Source of the DNA: CAYUXF01 sp964448755
Lineage (GTDB): Bacteria; Margulisbacteria; Termititenacia; Termititenacales; CAYUXF01
Assembly: GCA_964448755.1 (NCBI GenBank)
Contig: CAYUXF010000008.1
Span: 1 to 37,704, forward strand
Reading direction: 5' to 3'
DNA: 37,704 nucleotides
The stretch's first letter is position 1; each line of letters opens with the position of its first letter. Shown here in pieces: positions 24,169 to 31,915 of this stretch. A program made the position numbers and the translations under genes. A model generated the notes under the pieces. It worked only from the letters and a program-made list of their open reading frames with translations, had not been told where the DNA came from and ran no database searches.

Positions 24169-24519
24169 ATGAAAAGGCAGATGTTAAAGTCCAAGATCCA
24201 TCGGGCGACAATTACCGATCTGAGTGTTGATTATGAAGGCAGTATCACAATAGATGAAGAGCTCATGAAAGCGGCCGATATTGTTGCTTATGAAAAAGTG
24301 TTGATAGCCGATATTAACAACGGCGCTCGCTTTGAAACCTATGTTATTAAAGGGCGGCCCGGCAGCGGCGATGTTTGTGTCAACGGTGCAGCTGCTAATT
24401 TAGTTAATAAACATGACAAAATTATCATTATGAGTTTTTTTGAACTGGAGGATCCGGCTGCTCTTGAATATGTGCCGCTGGCAATTAAGGTAGATCAAAA
24501 TAACAGACCGGTAAAATAA
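24169..24519 (+). CDS. panD: Aspartate 1-decarboxylase
   Basis: Pyruvoyl enzyme that makes beta-alanine for pantothenate and CoA. Sequence features fit the family exactly: Lys9, His11, Arg12, Tyr22, the self-cleavage pair Gly24-Ser25 (YEGSIT), Arg54, Thr57-Tyr58, and a GDVCVNGAAA loop. 116 aa, near the family length. It starts 8 bp after flgA on the same strand, and a new promoter follows before flgH. No other pantothenate gene is nearby, so its presence inside a flagellar cluster is unusual. Confidence 0.96.
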   Translation: MKRQMLKSKIHRATITDLSVDYEGSITIDEELMKAADIVAYEKVLIADINNGARFETYVIKGRPGSGDVCVNGAAANLVNKHDKIIIMSFFELEDPAALEYVPLAIKVDQNNRPVK

Positions 24520-24548
24520 TTGACTAATTTTTTTCCTTCTGGTATTCT
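24520..24548 (+). promoter_or_regulatory. Promoter upstream of flgH
   Basis: TTGACT at 24520-24525, 17-bp spacer, TATTCT at 24543-24548 preceded by TGG (extended -10). The expected start is near 24555, before GGGGGG and the flgH ATG. Confidence 0.55.
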
Positions 24549-24575
24549 ATTGATAATATAATAATGGGGGGAATA

Positions 24576-25184
24576 ATGTATTCTTTTAAAAAGTTAAGCT
24601 TCGTGCTTGTACTCGCTTCTTTTTTATTTGCCTCTTCTCTCTGGACAGATAAATCATCTTCACCGTATGTCAAAGATCCTAATTATAAAGTTGGTGATAC
24701 CGTAACGGTAATTATTGACGAGAATTTAAGCGCATTGCAATCAGGGTCTACTAATACTAATAAATCATCTAACCTGGGGTTTGGTTTTGATACCAAGAAT
24801 GAAAGCAGTTTAGAAATGGCCAGTAAAGAGATAGCCACTAAAGGCGATAGTAAATTAAATATCAGCGGCAAAGGGAGCAGTAAGTTTCAGGGTAAAGGCA
24901 GTACGACCAGAAAGTCAGCCATTAAAACTACTATTACTGCGGCAGTTATCGACGTTCAGCCGGACGGCAAGATCTTTGTACTCGGTCAAAAACAGATCAG
25001 AATTAATGAAGAAGTTGAGAACATTGAAGTTTCCGGTTTGGTCCGGGTTGCCGATATTTCCGATGAAAATACCGTGCTTTCCTCTCAGATAGCCAATATT
25101 AAAGTGGCGATCAACGGTGTCGGCGTAGTGGCTAATCAGCAAAAACCTGGTTTTCTTTCGCGCGCGTTAGACTGGTTGTTTTAA
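24576..25184 (+). CDS. flgH: Flagellar L-ring protein FlgH, without lipobox
   Basis: Outer-membrane ring through which the rod passes. Seen: YKVGDTVTVIIDENLSA, the Ser/Thr/Lys-rich middle, AAVIDVQPDGKIFVLGQKQIRIN and VSGLVRVADISDENTVLSSQIAN. A signal peptide is present (MYSFKKLSFVLVLASFLFA, cut before SSLW). No cysteine lies at the lipobox, although FlgH is typically a lipoprotein. ATG 24576 is preferred over 24564 because the six-G Shine-Dalgarno (24566-24571) lies between them. Confidence 0.93.
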   Translation: MYSFKKLSFVLVLASFLFASSLWTDKSSSPYVKDPNYKVGDTVTVIIDENLSALQSGSTNTNKSSNLGFGFDTKNESSLEMASKEIATKGDSKLNISGKGSSKFQGKGSTTRKSAIKTTITAAVIDVQPDGKIFVLGQKQIRINEEVENIEVSGLVRVADISDENTVLSSQIANIKVAINGVGVVANQQKPGFLSRALDWLF

Positions 25185-25206
25185 TTTGTTTTAAATGGGG
25201 GCGGCA

Positions 25207-26292
25207 ATGAAAAAAATATTAACATTAGTTTTAGTGAGTTTTCTTTTAACACAGTTTATTTTTTCCGAATCTCCCGCGGTTAGAATTAAAGACATTGCTA
25301 CTATTAAAGGTGTGCGCAGCAATCAGCTGGTTGGCTTCGGCCTGGTTGTTGGTTTGCGCGGTACCGGTGATACCACTAAGTCTATTTTTACACACAAAGC
25401 TTTTACCAATATGCTTCAAAACATGGGTCTTTCGCGTGACGATGAAATGTTCAAGAGCCGCAATGTGGCTGCTGTTATGGTCACTGCGGAATTGCCGCCT
25501 TTTGTTAAACCGGGACAAAAGATCGATCTGATCGTTTCTTCTGTTGGCGATGCTACATCTTTAAAGGGCGGTACGCTTATTCAGACACCGTTAAAAGGTG
25601 CTGACGATATTGTTTATGTGGTAGCCCAGGGGCAAATGGTCGTTAATACTTCTGAGTACAGTCGCAACAGAAAAGATAATGTTGAGACGGTCGGCCGAAT
25701 AGTGGCCGGCGGTATTGTGGAAAAAGAAGTGGCGATCGCTTTATATGAAAAAAATAATTTAAAAATAGTTATTAATAAACCAGATTTTTCAACGGCCCTG
25801 CGCCTAGCCGATTCTTTAGATCGCGGCGGCTATGCCGGAGCTAAAGCGGATGATGCTGCGACGATTACTGTTCCTTTAACAGTAGAAGATAAGAGCAATA
25901 TTGTGGCTTTTATTTCGCAGTTAGAAGATTTTTTAGTTGTTCCTGATAATATTGCTAAAGTTGTTATTGATGAAAAGACAGGCACTATTGTTATTGGCGA
26001 GAATGTTCGTTTATCGCCGGTGGCAATATCGCATGCTTATTTTGATATTCAAATTGGCGATGATCTGATGGCTGGTGCTACCAGTCAGTTATTGCCAGGG
26101 GCAGGCGAGAGCGCTGCCGGCACAGAAAATGCTGAAGCTAAGGCCAAGCTGGTGCACATTGATTCCGGTTCTAATTTAAGTAGTCTGGTTAACGCTCTTA
26201 ACGCACTGGGTGCTTCACCTAAAGATCTGGTAGCGATCATTCAAACTCTTAAACAGTCCGGGGCGCTGACTGCCGAAGTTGAGGTAATTTAA
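25207..26292 (+). CDS. flgI: Flagellar P-ring protein FlgI
   Basis: Periplasmic ring around the rod, 361 aa, the usual length. Signal peptide MKKILTLVLVSFLLTQFIFSE. Seen: IKDIATIKGVRSNQLVGFGLVVGLRGTGDTTKS, QNMGL, NVAAVMVTAELPPFVKPGQKIDL, VSSVGDATSLKGGTLIQTPLKGADD and the C-terminal NALGASPKDLVAIIQTLKQSGALTAEV. ATG 25207 gives the proper signal peptide; the in-frame ATG at 25195 would add four residues. It follows flgH by 22 bp. Confidence 0.97.
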   Translation: MKKILTLVLVSFLLTQFIFSESPAVRIKDIATIKGVRSNQLVGFGLVVGLRGTGDTTKSIFTHKAFTNMLQNMGLSRDDEMFKSRNVAAVMVTAELPPFVKPGQKIDLIVSSVGDATSLKGGTLIQTPLKGADDIVYVVAQGQMVVNTSEYSRNRKDNVETVGRIVAGGIVEKEVAIALYEKNNLKIVINKPDFSTALRLADSLDRGGYAGAKADDAATITVPLTVEDKSNIVAFISQLEDFLVVPDNIAKVVIDEKTGTIVIGENVRLSPVAISHAYFDIQIGDDLMAGATSQLLPGAGESAAGTENAEAKAKLVHIDSGSNLSSLVNALNALGASPKDLVAIIQTLKQSGALTAEVEVI

Positions 26293-26293
26293 A

Positions 26294-26614
26294 ATGGTTG
26301 CTCCTGTTAACCCGGCTGGTTTTATGGGGGATGTTGTTATAAATGAAGGAATGCAGAAAACTATTAAGACAGATGCTGACCGCCAAAAAGCTTTTTCGGA
26401 GTTTTTGGTGGAGGAAATTTTTATTAGAGATATGTTCTCTCAGGAATCAAGTATTTTTAAACCAGAAAGAGAAGATGAGGACAGTTTGTTTAGTGCCGGT
26501 GTTAACGGCATTTACAGTGAATATACCAAAAAACAATTGGCTGAATATATTGCCTCAGAGGGTTTGTTTGACGAGATCGCTTATCAAAAAGCCGCGGACG
26601 AAAGGGTCAATTAA
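26294..26614 (+). CDS. flgJ: FlgJ-like rod-binding protein, single domain
   Basis: 106 aa. It matches the N-terminal rod-binding domain of FlgJ in position and pattern (FSEFLVEEIFIRDMFSQES, FSAGVNGIYSEYTKKQLAEYIASEGLFDEI). It lacks the C-terminal muramidase domain, as in many bacteria where a separate enzyme cuts peptidoglycan. Located directly after flgI, where flgJ is expected. Its stop codon overlaps the sigma factor start by one base. Confidence 0.85.
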   Translation: MVAPVNPAGFMGDVVINEGMQKTIKTDADRQKAFSEFLVEEIFIRDMFSQESSIFKPEREDEDSLFSAGVNGIYSEYTKKQLAEYIASEGLFDEIAYQKAADERVN

Positions 26615-27411
26615 TGGTTAAAAAATTTGAAAAAAATCCGCCGCGCAAAAAAAACATTAAAGAAAATATTAAAAATATTGATCCACAGCAGGCTCTTTTA
26701 CAGCGGATGAAAAAGAAAAAAGAAATTTCCAATGAAGAGCGTCAGGCCATTATTGATGAACATACTTCGCTGGTCCAGATCATTGTAGCTAACGTGATGG
26801 GTTCCGGCAAAGCACCGCCTAATTTGCATTTTAATGATCTCTTGAGTACCGGTATAGAGGGACTTATTAAAGCCTGGGAAAATTTTGATGCCGGGCGCGG
26901 TATTCAATTTAAGGCCTATGCTTCTTATCGTATTCGCGGTGAGATCTTAGATAAGATCAGAAAAGAGTGGAAATACCAAAATCCCGGCAATTATAAATCT
27001 ATCTATGGCCGGGCGGAGCGTAAGGTTGCGCAAGCTGTCAGTGATACCAAAGAGAATAGTAAAAGTGGTGATGCCGAGGGCGAAGTAAAAGATGTTATTG
27101 CTAATTCGGCTATGGCTTATCTGCTCTCGTTTGAGGATGTTACGGAAGAAGCTACCTATAAAGAAGATCTTGATCCCGGCGAGAGTGTTGTTGACCGCCT
27201 GGAGTTTTCACGTGAGCGCAATCTTTTGTGGGAAGCGGTGCGCGGTCTCTCAGATGACGAAAAGCAGATAATTAAAAGTTTTTATATTGAAGATAAAACC
27301 CAGAATGATATCGCCAAAGAGCTGGGGTATTCTAAAAGTAAAGTCAGTAGAATGCACGCGGCAGTTCTTTTAAAATTGCGGGTGAGGTTGCAAAAAAATG
27401 TCAGTAGATAA
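26614..27411 (+). CDS. fliA: FliA/WhiG-type flagellar sigma factor (sigma-28)
   Basis: Group 3 sigma-70 factor of 265 aa. Region 2: DLLSTGIEGLIKAWENFDAGRGIQFKAYASYRIRGEILDKIRKEW. Region 4 with helix-turn-helix: GLSDDEKQIIKSFYIEDKTQNDIAKELGYSKSKVSRMH. A Lys-rich N-terminal 40 residues precede region 2. It would control late flagellar genes elsewhere. No anti-sigma gene (flgM) is visible in the window. It overlaps flgJ by 1 bp and flgB by 14 bp. Confidence 0.93.
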   Translation: MVKKFEKNPPRKKNIKENIKNIDPQQALLQRMKKKKEISNEERQAIIDEHTSLVQIIVANVMGSGKAPPNLHFNDLLSTGIEGLIKAWENFDAGRGIQFKAYASYRIRGEILDKIRKEWKYQNPGNYKSIYGRAERKVAQAVSDTKENSKSGDAEGEVKDVIANSAMAYLLSFEDVTEEATYKEDLDPGESVVDRLEFSRERNLLWEAVRGLSDDEKQIIKSFYIEDKTQNDIAKELGYSKSKVSRMHAAVLLKLRVRLQKNVSR

Positions 27412-27772
27412 AATAATTGTAATTATTTTGATCTGTATTTCGGCTAATTTGTTTGCCGCTATGGAAGGCGTTTTATACGATGATACTATGCTGCGCCTGG
27501 AGGGCGAAATAAAACAGACTATTCGCCGGCAAGTTATTTATGCGCATAATGTTGCTAACGCTAAAACGGAAGGGTTTCAGCCGATCAGATTTGAAGATGA
27601 GCTGGCTGAACTGAGAACTAGACCGGGCTTTAACGAAGAAGAGGACGAAGTTGTTGTAGAAGAAGAGATGGCCAAGATGACCAAAAACAGATTTAAACAT
27701 CAAACTTTTTTGCGTTTATATAATATGAAAGTTCAGACTTTAAAGACAGTGGTCAAGCAGGGTAAAGGATAA
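27398..27772 (+). CDS. flgB: Flagellar proximal rod protein FlgB with N-terminal signal peptide
   Basis: 124 aa. The mature part matches FlgB: LEGEIKQTIRRQVIYAHNVANAKTEGFQPIRFEDELAEL and a C-terminal rod helix. The first 21 residues read MSVDKIIVIILICISANLFAA, a Sec-type signal peptide, which FlgB proteins normally lack because they leave through the flagellar type III apparatus. The ATG has GAGGT about 8 nt upstream. An in-frame ATG at 27461 just after the signal peptide has no Shine-Dalgarno. Confidence 0.88.
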   Translation: MSVDKIIVIILICISANLFAAMEGVLYDDTMLRLEGEIKQTIRRQVIYAHNVANAKTEGFQPIRFEDELAELRTRPGFNEEEDEVVVEEEMAKMTKNRFKHQTFLRLYNMKVQTLKTVVKQGKG

Positions 27773-27778
27773 TATAAA

Positions 27779-28276
27779 ATGAAAAACAAATTAAAATTAA
27801 TTTTTAGTTTTTTTCTCTGCTGGTCTTTTCTCGTAGCTGCGCCTATTTCCGGCGGGCTGGAGAACGCTCTTGATATCAGTAAATCTGGCGTCATTGCTCA
27901 AGGGATCAGAATGCAGGTCATTGCCGAAAACATTGCCAATGTCGATACCCTTAAAGATGAAACCGGGAATCCTTACCGTCCTAAGCAGGCAATTTTGCGG
28001 CCGGTAGAGTATTTCTCTGGCCAGGGGCTTGGCGATAATGTATTAAATGGTGTTGCGGTAGTGTCCATTGCCGAAAAAGGAAATGCTAAACATAATAAAG
28101 TTTATGAGCCGGATAATCCGGAAGCCGATAATGAAGGATATGTTTATTATCCGGATGTAAATTTAACTCAAGAGCTGGTTAATATGACCGAGGCCAATGG
28201 CGCTTTTGAGACCAATGTAGTTGTTTACAATACGACCAAAGCGATGATGCAGGCTAGTTTGGAAATAGGGCGGTAG
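27779..28276 (+). CDS. flgC: Flagellar proximal rod protein FlgC with N-terminal signal peptide
   Basis: 165 aa. The mature part matches FlgC: ALDISKSGVIAQGIRMQVIAENIANVDT, YRPKQAIL, NKVYEPDNPEADNEGYVYYPDVNLTQELVNM and a C-terminal helix with YNTTKAMMQASLEIGR. The first 21 residues (MKNKLKLIFSFFLCWSFLVAA) form a textbook Sec signal peptide with a basic N-region and an AxA-like cleavage site. No alternative start without it exists before the conserved region. It lies 6 bp after flgB. Confidence 0.9.
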   Translation: MKNKLKLIFSFFLCWSFLVAAPISGGLENALDISKSGVIAQGIRMQVIAENIANVDTLKDETGNPYRPKQAILRPVEYFSGQGLGDNVLNGVAVVSIAEKGNAKHNKVYEPDNPEADNEGYVYYPDVNLTQELVNMTEANGAFETNVVVYNTTKAMMQASLEIGR

Positions 28277-28280
28277 CCCT

Positions 28281-28354
28281 ATCCTGTACCTGAGTTTTAG
28301 GAATGGTACAGGATGAATAGAAATTAAAATAGCTGCGAACCGTTCTTACAATTA
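28281..28354 (+). other. Two inverted repeats between flgC and fliE
   Basis: A perfect 10-bp inverted repeat ATCCTGTACC (28281-28290) / GGTACAGGAT (28305-28314) with a 14-nt loop, then a shorter GAACC/GGTTC stem at about 28335-28354. Neither is followed by a T run, so neither is a clear terminator. An mRNA processing or stability site, or a protein-binding palindrome, is possible. Confidence 0.5.
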
Positions 28355-28378
28355 TGGTTCACGGCGAGGGGGAAGAAA

Positions 28379-28696
28379 ATGGCAGAAGCAATACAGGCAA
28401 TTGGTGCGGTACAAAATATAACTGCTCAGCAGGAAACAGCTAATATTAATCCTGTTCAGGCGCAGAATAATACGCCGTTTCAATTAATGCTGGATTCCGC
28501 TATCAATGCCCTGGAAAGTGTCAGCGCTACCGAAGAAAAGGCCAACGCTTATATTGCCCAGTATGCGCGCGGCAATGTCAGTATGGAAGAAGTTTTAATG
28601 GAAGTTAATAAAATGACACTGGCGGTAGAGCTGGCTACTTCGGTAATGAATCAGGTAGTTACTACATTTAAAGAAATACAGCAGATGCCGGTTTAA
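28379..28696 (+). CDS. fliE: Flagellar hook-basal body protein FliE
   Basis: 105-aa adaptor between MS ring and rod. The C-terminal half matches FliE: FQLMLDSAINALESVSATEEKANAYIAQYARGN, VSMEEVLMEVNKMTLAVELATSVMNQVVTTFKEIQQMPV. No signal peptide, in contrast to the upstream rod proteins. The ATG follows a purine-rich GAGGGGGAAG. Confidence 0.94.
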   Translation: MAEAIQAIGAVQNITAQQETANINPVQAQNNTPFQLMLDSAINALESVSATEEKANAYIAQYARGNVSMEEVLMEVNKMTLAVELATSVMNQVVTTFKEIQQMPV

Positions 28697-28716
28697 TTAT
28701 TAAAAGGGGGTAATTG

Positions 28717-30381
28717 ATGGGAGAGCAAGAAACAACACAACAAAATACAGGTTTTAATACTGCCGGTGCTAATAAGAGCAGTAGAGCAATGACCTTTATT
28801 TTAGGGACAATTGCTGTTGCCGTGATAATTGTTTTAGTAATAATGTTTGCGCCTAAAAACGGCGGGTCCGGCAGTATTGATTCTAAATATACTGTTTTGT
28901 TTAGAAATATAGATCTTACAGAAGCGGCTAAAGTCTTAGAATCTTTAAATGCTCAGGGTATTAGAGACATCAAGCTGGAGGACGGCGGCAAGACCATCCT
29001 TATTCCTAAAAAACAAAAAGACACCGCCGCTATTAATATTGCCGGCGAGGGGATCATGCCGGACGGCGGCTTTGTCGGTTATGAGATCTTTGATCAAGGC
29101 GGTCAATTAGGTGCTACAGATTTTGATAAACAAATTAAACTTTCTCGTGCTATTAGCGGTGAGTTGTCGCGCAATATTCGCCGGATCAGAGGCATTGAAG
29201 AAGCTCGTGTCCAGGTAGTTATTCCGCAGAAACAAATGTTTGCTACAGAACAAAATCCTGTTCAGGCCGCGGTCTTTGTGAAAATCCAGGAAGATATTTT
29301 ATTAACACCTTCGCAAGTTAAAGGTATTATTGCCCTGGTCTCTAGCTCGGTTGAGAATTTACAAAAAGAAAATGTGACAGTGGTTGATTATAAAGGCCGG
29401 GTCTTGAGTTCCGATGAGTATTATAATGATTACGAGCGTCTTTTTGCCCTGTTGCAAAAACAGAAATCAGAATTGGATGTTAATAAAACTGCCAAGAAAG
29501 GTTTGTTTGTCGGCGCGGAAGCGGAAGTTAGTTTAGAAAAGACCGGTACCTTTAAAGGTGCAGATATTTATAAAAATTTAAGGTCCGCTAAAAAAGAGAT
29601 CACCGATAAAAAATTAAGAACGGTTTTTAACGATATCAGTAAAAAAAGCAATACTGCTGAAGATCTGCTGGCTGCTAAGTTAAAGTTTAAAGAAAAGTAT
29701 GAGGAATTGCTGGAAAAAAATGTTGATAAGATCTCCAGAGAGTTTTTTCCTAAAGATTCTTTTGCCGCTAAAGTTAATATAGAACTCAACAATGCCGCTG
29801 TCTTGGAAAATGATCCGGATTCTATGATCGCCAGAACTACTACTGTAGTTCTGCTTGATGAAAACAACAAGAACATTACTTTAACGCCGGAAATTCAAGA
29901 AGCTTTATTTAAGGCGCTGGCGTCTTCTGTTGGTTATGTGCGCGGCCGCGACCGCATCGATCTGCGCTGGGCGCCGATGGTCAGTGTTTACAGTAAAGGG
30001 CTGGCTAATGAAAAACAGACCGATAAAATAATGTCTGTTTTTAGCAGTGTTTTTGGCAAAGAGATTAAAAGTACCGAGAAAAATAAAAAAAGCGGTTTTT
30101 CTTTTAATTTTATTTATGTGCTATATTTGGCCGGTATATTTTTTCTTTATAAGATCATTAAGTTAATCTTTTCTAAAAAGAAAGTTTTAGTTCCTGAAAC
30201 CGAAACAGCTTCATCTATTTTTGAAAGAAAAGCGGCCGAGGAAAAAGAGACCGCGGACTTTGATGATCTTAAAAAACCGTCAATAGAGCAGATCAAAGCG
30301 GCAGCCGATAAAGCGCCGGAAAGAGTAGCAGCGGTTTTAGAAAAATGGTTCCAAGAAGATGAAGAGAATGAAGAACGGTAA
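28717..30381 (+). CDS. fliF: Flagellar MS-ring protein FliF
   Basis: Inner-membrane base of the flagellum, 554 aa. First membrane helix at about 25-46 (FILGTIAVAVIIVLVIMFA). Ring-building region: YTVLFRNIDLTEAAKVLESL, LGATDFDKQIKLSRAISGELSRNIRRIRGIEEARVQVVIP and QVKGIIALVSSSVENL. Second helix at about 463-485 (FNFIYVLYLAGIFFLYKI), followed by an acidic cytoplasmic tail that should bind FliG. ATG 28717 is 6 nt after AGGGGG; a TTG directly before it is the alternative. Confidence 0.96.
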   Translation: MGEQETTQQNTGFNTAGANKSSRAMTFILGTIAVAVIIVLVIMFAPKNGGSGSIDSKYTVLFRNIDLTEAAKVLESLNAQGIRDIKLEDGGKTILIPKKQKDTAAINIAGEGIMPDGGFVGYEIFDQGGQLGATDFDKQIKLSRAISGELSRNIRRIRGIEEARVQVVIPQKQMFATEQNPVQAAVFVKIQEDILLTPSQVKGIIALVSSSVENLQKENVTVVDYKGRVLSSDEYYNDYERLFALLQKQKSELDVNKTAKKGLFVGAEAEVSLEKTGTFKGADIYKNLRSAKKEITDKKLRTVFNDISKKSNTAEDLLAAKLKFKEKYEELLEKNVDKISREFFPKDSFAAKVNIELNNAAVLENDPDSMIARTTTVVLLDENNKNITLTPEIQEALFKALASSVGYVRGRDRIDLRWAPMVSVYSKGLANEKQTDKIMSVFSSVFGKEIKSTEKNKKSGFSFNFIYVLYLAGIFFLYKIIKLIFSKKKVLVPETETASSIFERKAAEEKETADFDDLKKPSIEQIKAAADKAPERVAAVLEKWFQEDEENEER

Positions 30382-30405
30382 ATAGTTTATTTAATGGGGG
30401 AAATA

Positions 30406-30909
30406 ATGAAATTGACAGGAAAAGAAAAGGCGTTAGTTTTTTTATCTACTTTGGGCGACGAAGTTTCGGCCAAGGTCTTAAGGTGTTTGCCGGATAAACT
30501 GGCCGCTAAAATTTCTGCGGAATTGGCTGCTTTTCCAGGTCCGACACCGGAAGCTATTGCGCTAGTTTTTAAAGAGCTCAATAAATTTGCCTTGGCCACT
30601 GTCGATAGACCTAAATTGACCGGAGTTGTGGAATCGGAGGCTTCTACCGAGCCGATCGATTCTCTTAGTCATTTAGGACGCAAGACGCCACAGCAACTTT
30701 TTTCTTTATTACACGAAGAAGAACCGCAGGTACTGGCTTATGTGTTGAGCTATTTGTCGCTCTCTATGCGGGAAAAATTTTATCAATTATTATCACCCGG
30801 TAAACGCAGTGAAGTGAAAAAAGTCCAGGTTGAAAAAGGCCCCTGGTCAGATAAAGTCTTTGAATTAATTAATGAAAAAATATTGACCAGTGAAATTAAA
30901 GCGGCTTAA
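30406..30909 (+). CDS. fliG: Short FliG-like protein lacking the C-terminal torque domain
   Basis: The first part resembles the FliG N-domain that binds FliF (TGKEKALVFLSTLGDEVSAKVLRCL). Residues about 90-165 resemble the FliG middle domain (TPQQLFSLLHEEEPQVLAYVLSYLS). The protein ends at 167 aa; FliG is normally about 330-340 aa and its missing C-terminal domain contacts MotA and drives rotation. The next reading frame is FliH, and I find no leftover C-domain in any frame between them, so this is not a simple frameshift. Its position between fliF and fliH supports the FliG assignment. ATG 30406 follows a GGGG Shine-Dalgarno; an upstream in-frame ATG lies at 30394. Confidence 0.82.
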   Translation: MKLTGKEKALVFLSTLGDEVSAKVLRCLPDKLAAKISAELAAFPGPTPEAIALVFKELNKFALATVDRPKLTGVVESEASTEPIDSLSHLGRKTPQQLFSLLHEEEPQVLAYVLSYLSLSMREKFYQLLSPGKRSEVKKVQVEKGPWSDKVFELINEKILTSEIKAA

Positions 30910-30928
30910 AAAGCGGGAGAAATAATAG

Positions 30929-31915
30929 ATGCCCTTAATAAAAAAAGAAAATATTAGAAAAAGTAATAATGTCAGGATCCTGGGCAAGAACGCTGTTTCT
31001 GTCAGTATGTCAGAAAACGAGAGCACTGAAGAGAGTTCTAATATATCGGTAGAAGATTATATTAAAAACAGCAATGAGTATAAAAGAGAATATCAGAAAT
31101 TAATTGAAGCAGCCGAAAGGGAGGCGCAAAAGACCCGAGAGGCGGCTTTGAAAGATATTGCGGAAAAAAGAGCGGCTGCCGTCAAGAGCGGTTTAGCCGA
31201 AGGGCAACAAAAAGGCTACAATGAAATGGCCGCTAAAATTAAAGAAGCGGTTAAGATCATTGAGCAGGCCAAAGCTCAGCGCGATGAGATCATTAAATCC
31301 AATGAACCGGAAACTCTGCGCCTGGCGGTTAAAATAGCGCGGGAAATTATTAAAAAAGAGATGGCGGCAGACCAGACTATTATTATGCAGATACTGGAAG
31401 AGGCTATTGAAAAGATCTCTGATAATGAACAGGTGGTCATTAAGGTCTCGCATAATGACTTGCAGGAAGTTCGCAATCATAAAGACAGAATTATTGATCT
31501 GGTCGAAGCCAAGAATCTTTCAATTGTTTCTGATAAACATATTGAAGACGGCGGCTGTGTTATTGAAACCAAGCTGGGTTATATTGATGCTAAAATAAAA
31601 ACAAAGTTAGAGATCATTGAAGAGGGTCTGTTGGGTGTTTATGAAGAAGATAAAATCAAAGAAGAAACTATGGCTAAAGAGCAGGAGATGAAAAAAGAAT
31701 TGGAAGATGATCTGCAAGCAGATGATCTCCTTGAAGAAGAAAAAGATCTAGCGGATGAAGAAGAAACCGCGGAACAGCTTGATGAAGACGACGGTTTTTT
31801 TGCAGATGAAGAGAATGAAGCTGAAACTGAAGAAGACGCCGATCTGTTAGAAGAAGATGATCTTGAGGACGACTTTGCCAGCGATTTTTCAGAAGATGAA
31901 AAGGACGAATTATAG
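30929..31915 (+). CDS. fliH: FliH-like flagellar export regulator with long acidic tail
   Basis: 328 aa. Residues about 45-240 match FliH/V-ATPase subunit E-like proteins: a long helix (YKREYQKLIEAAEREAQKTREAALKDI), GLAEGQQKGYNEM, LAVKIAREIIKKEM, VVIKVSHNDLQEVRNHKD and DGGCVIETKLGYIDAKI. Binds the FliI ATPase and controls it. The last 85 residues are nearly all Glu and Asp with Leu and Ala, not usual for FliH. Its stop overlaps the fliI GTG start. Confidence 0.92.
   Translation: MPLIKKENIRKSNNVRILGKNAVSVSMSENESTEESSNISVEDYIKNSNEYKREYQKLIEAAEREAQKTREAALKDIAEKRAAAVKSGLAEGQQKGYNEMAAKIKEAVKIIEQAKAQRDEIIKSNEPETLRLAVKIAREIIKKEMAADQTIIMQILEEAIEKISDNEQVVIKVSHNDLQEVRNHKDRIIDLVEAKNLSIVSDKHIEDGGCVIETKLGYIDAKIKTKLEIIEEGLLGVYEEDKIKEETMAKEQEMKKELEDDLQADDLLEEEKDLADEEETAEQLDEDDGFFADEENEAETEEDADLLEEDDLEDDFASDFSEDEKDEL

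Noticed and set aside
30700..30935. A frameshift hiding the FliG C-terminal domain
   Set aside because: The next frame after the stop begins FliH only 19 bp later and none of the frames across the junction reads FliG C-domain sequence, so the short form looks genuine.
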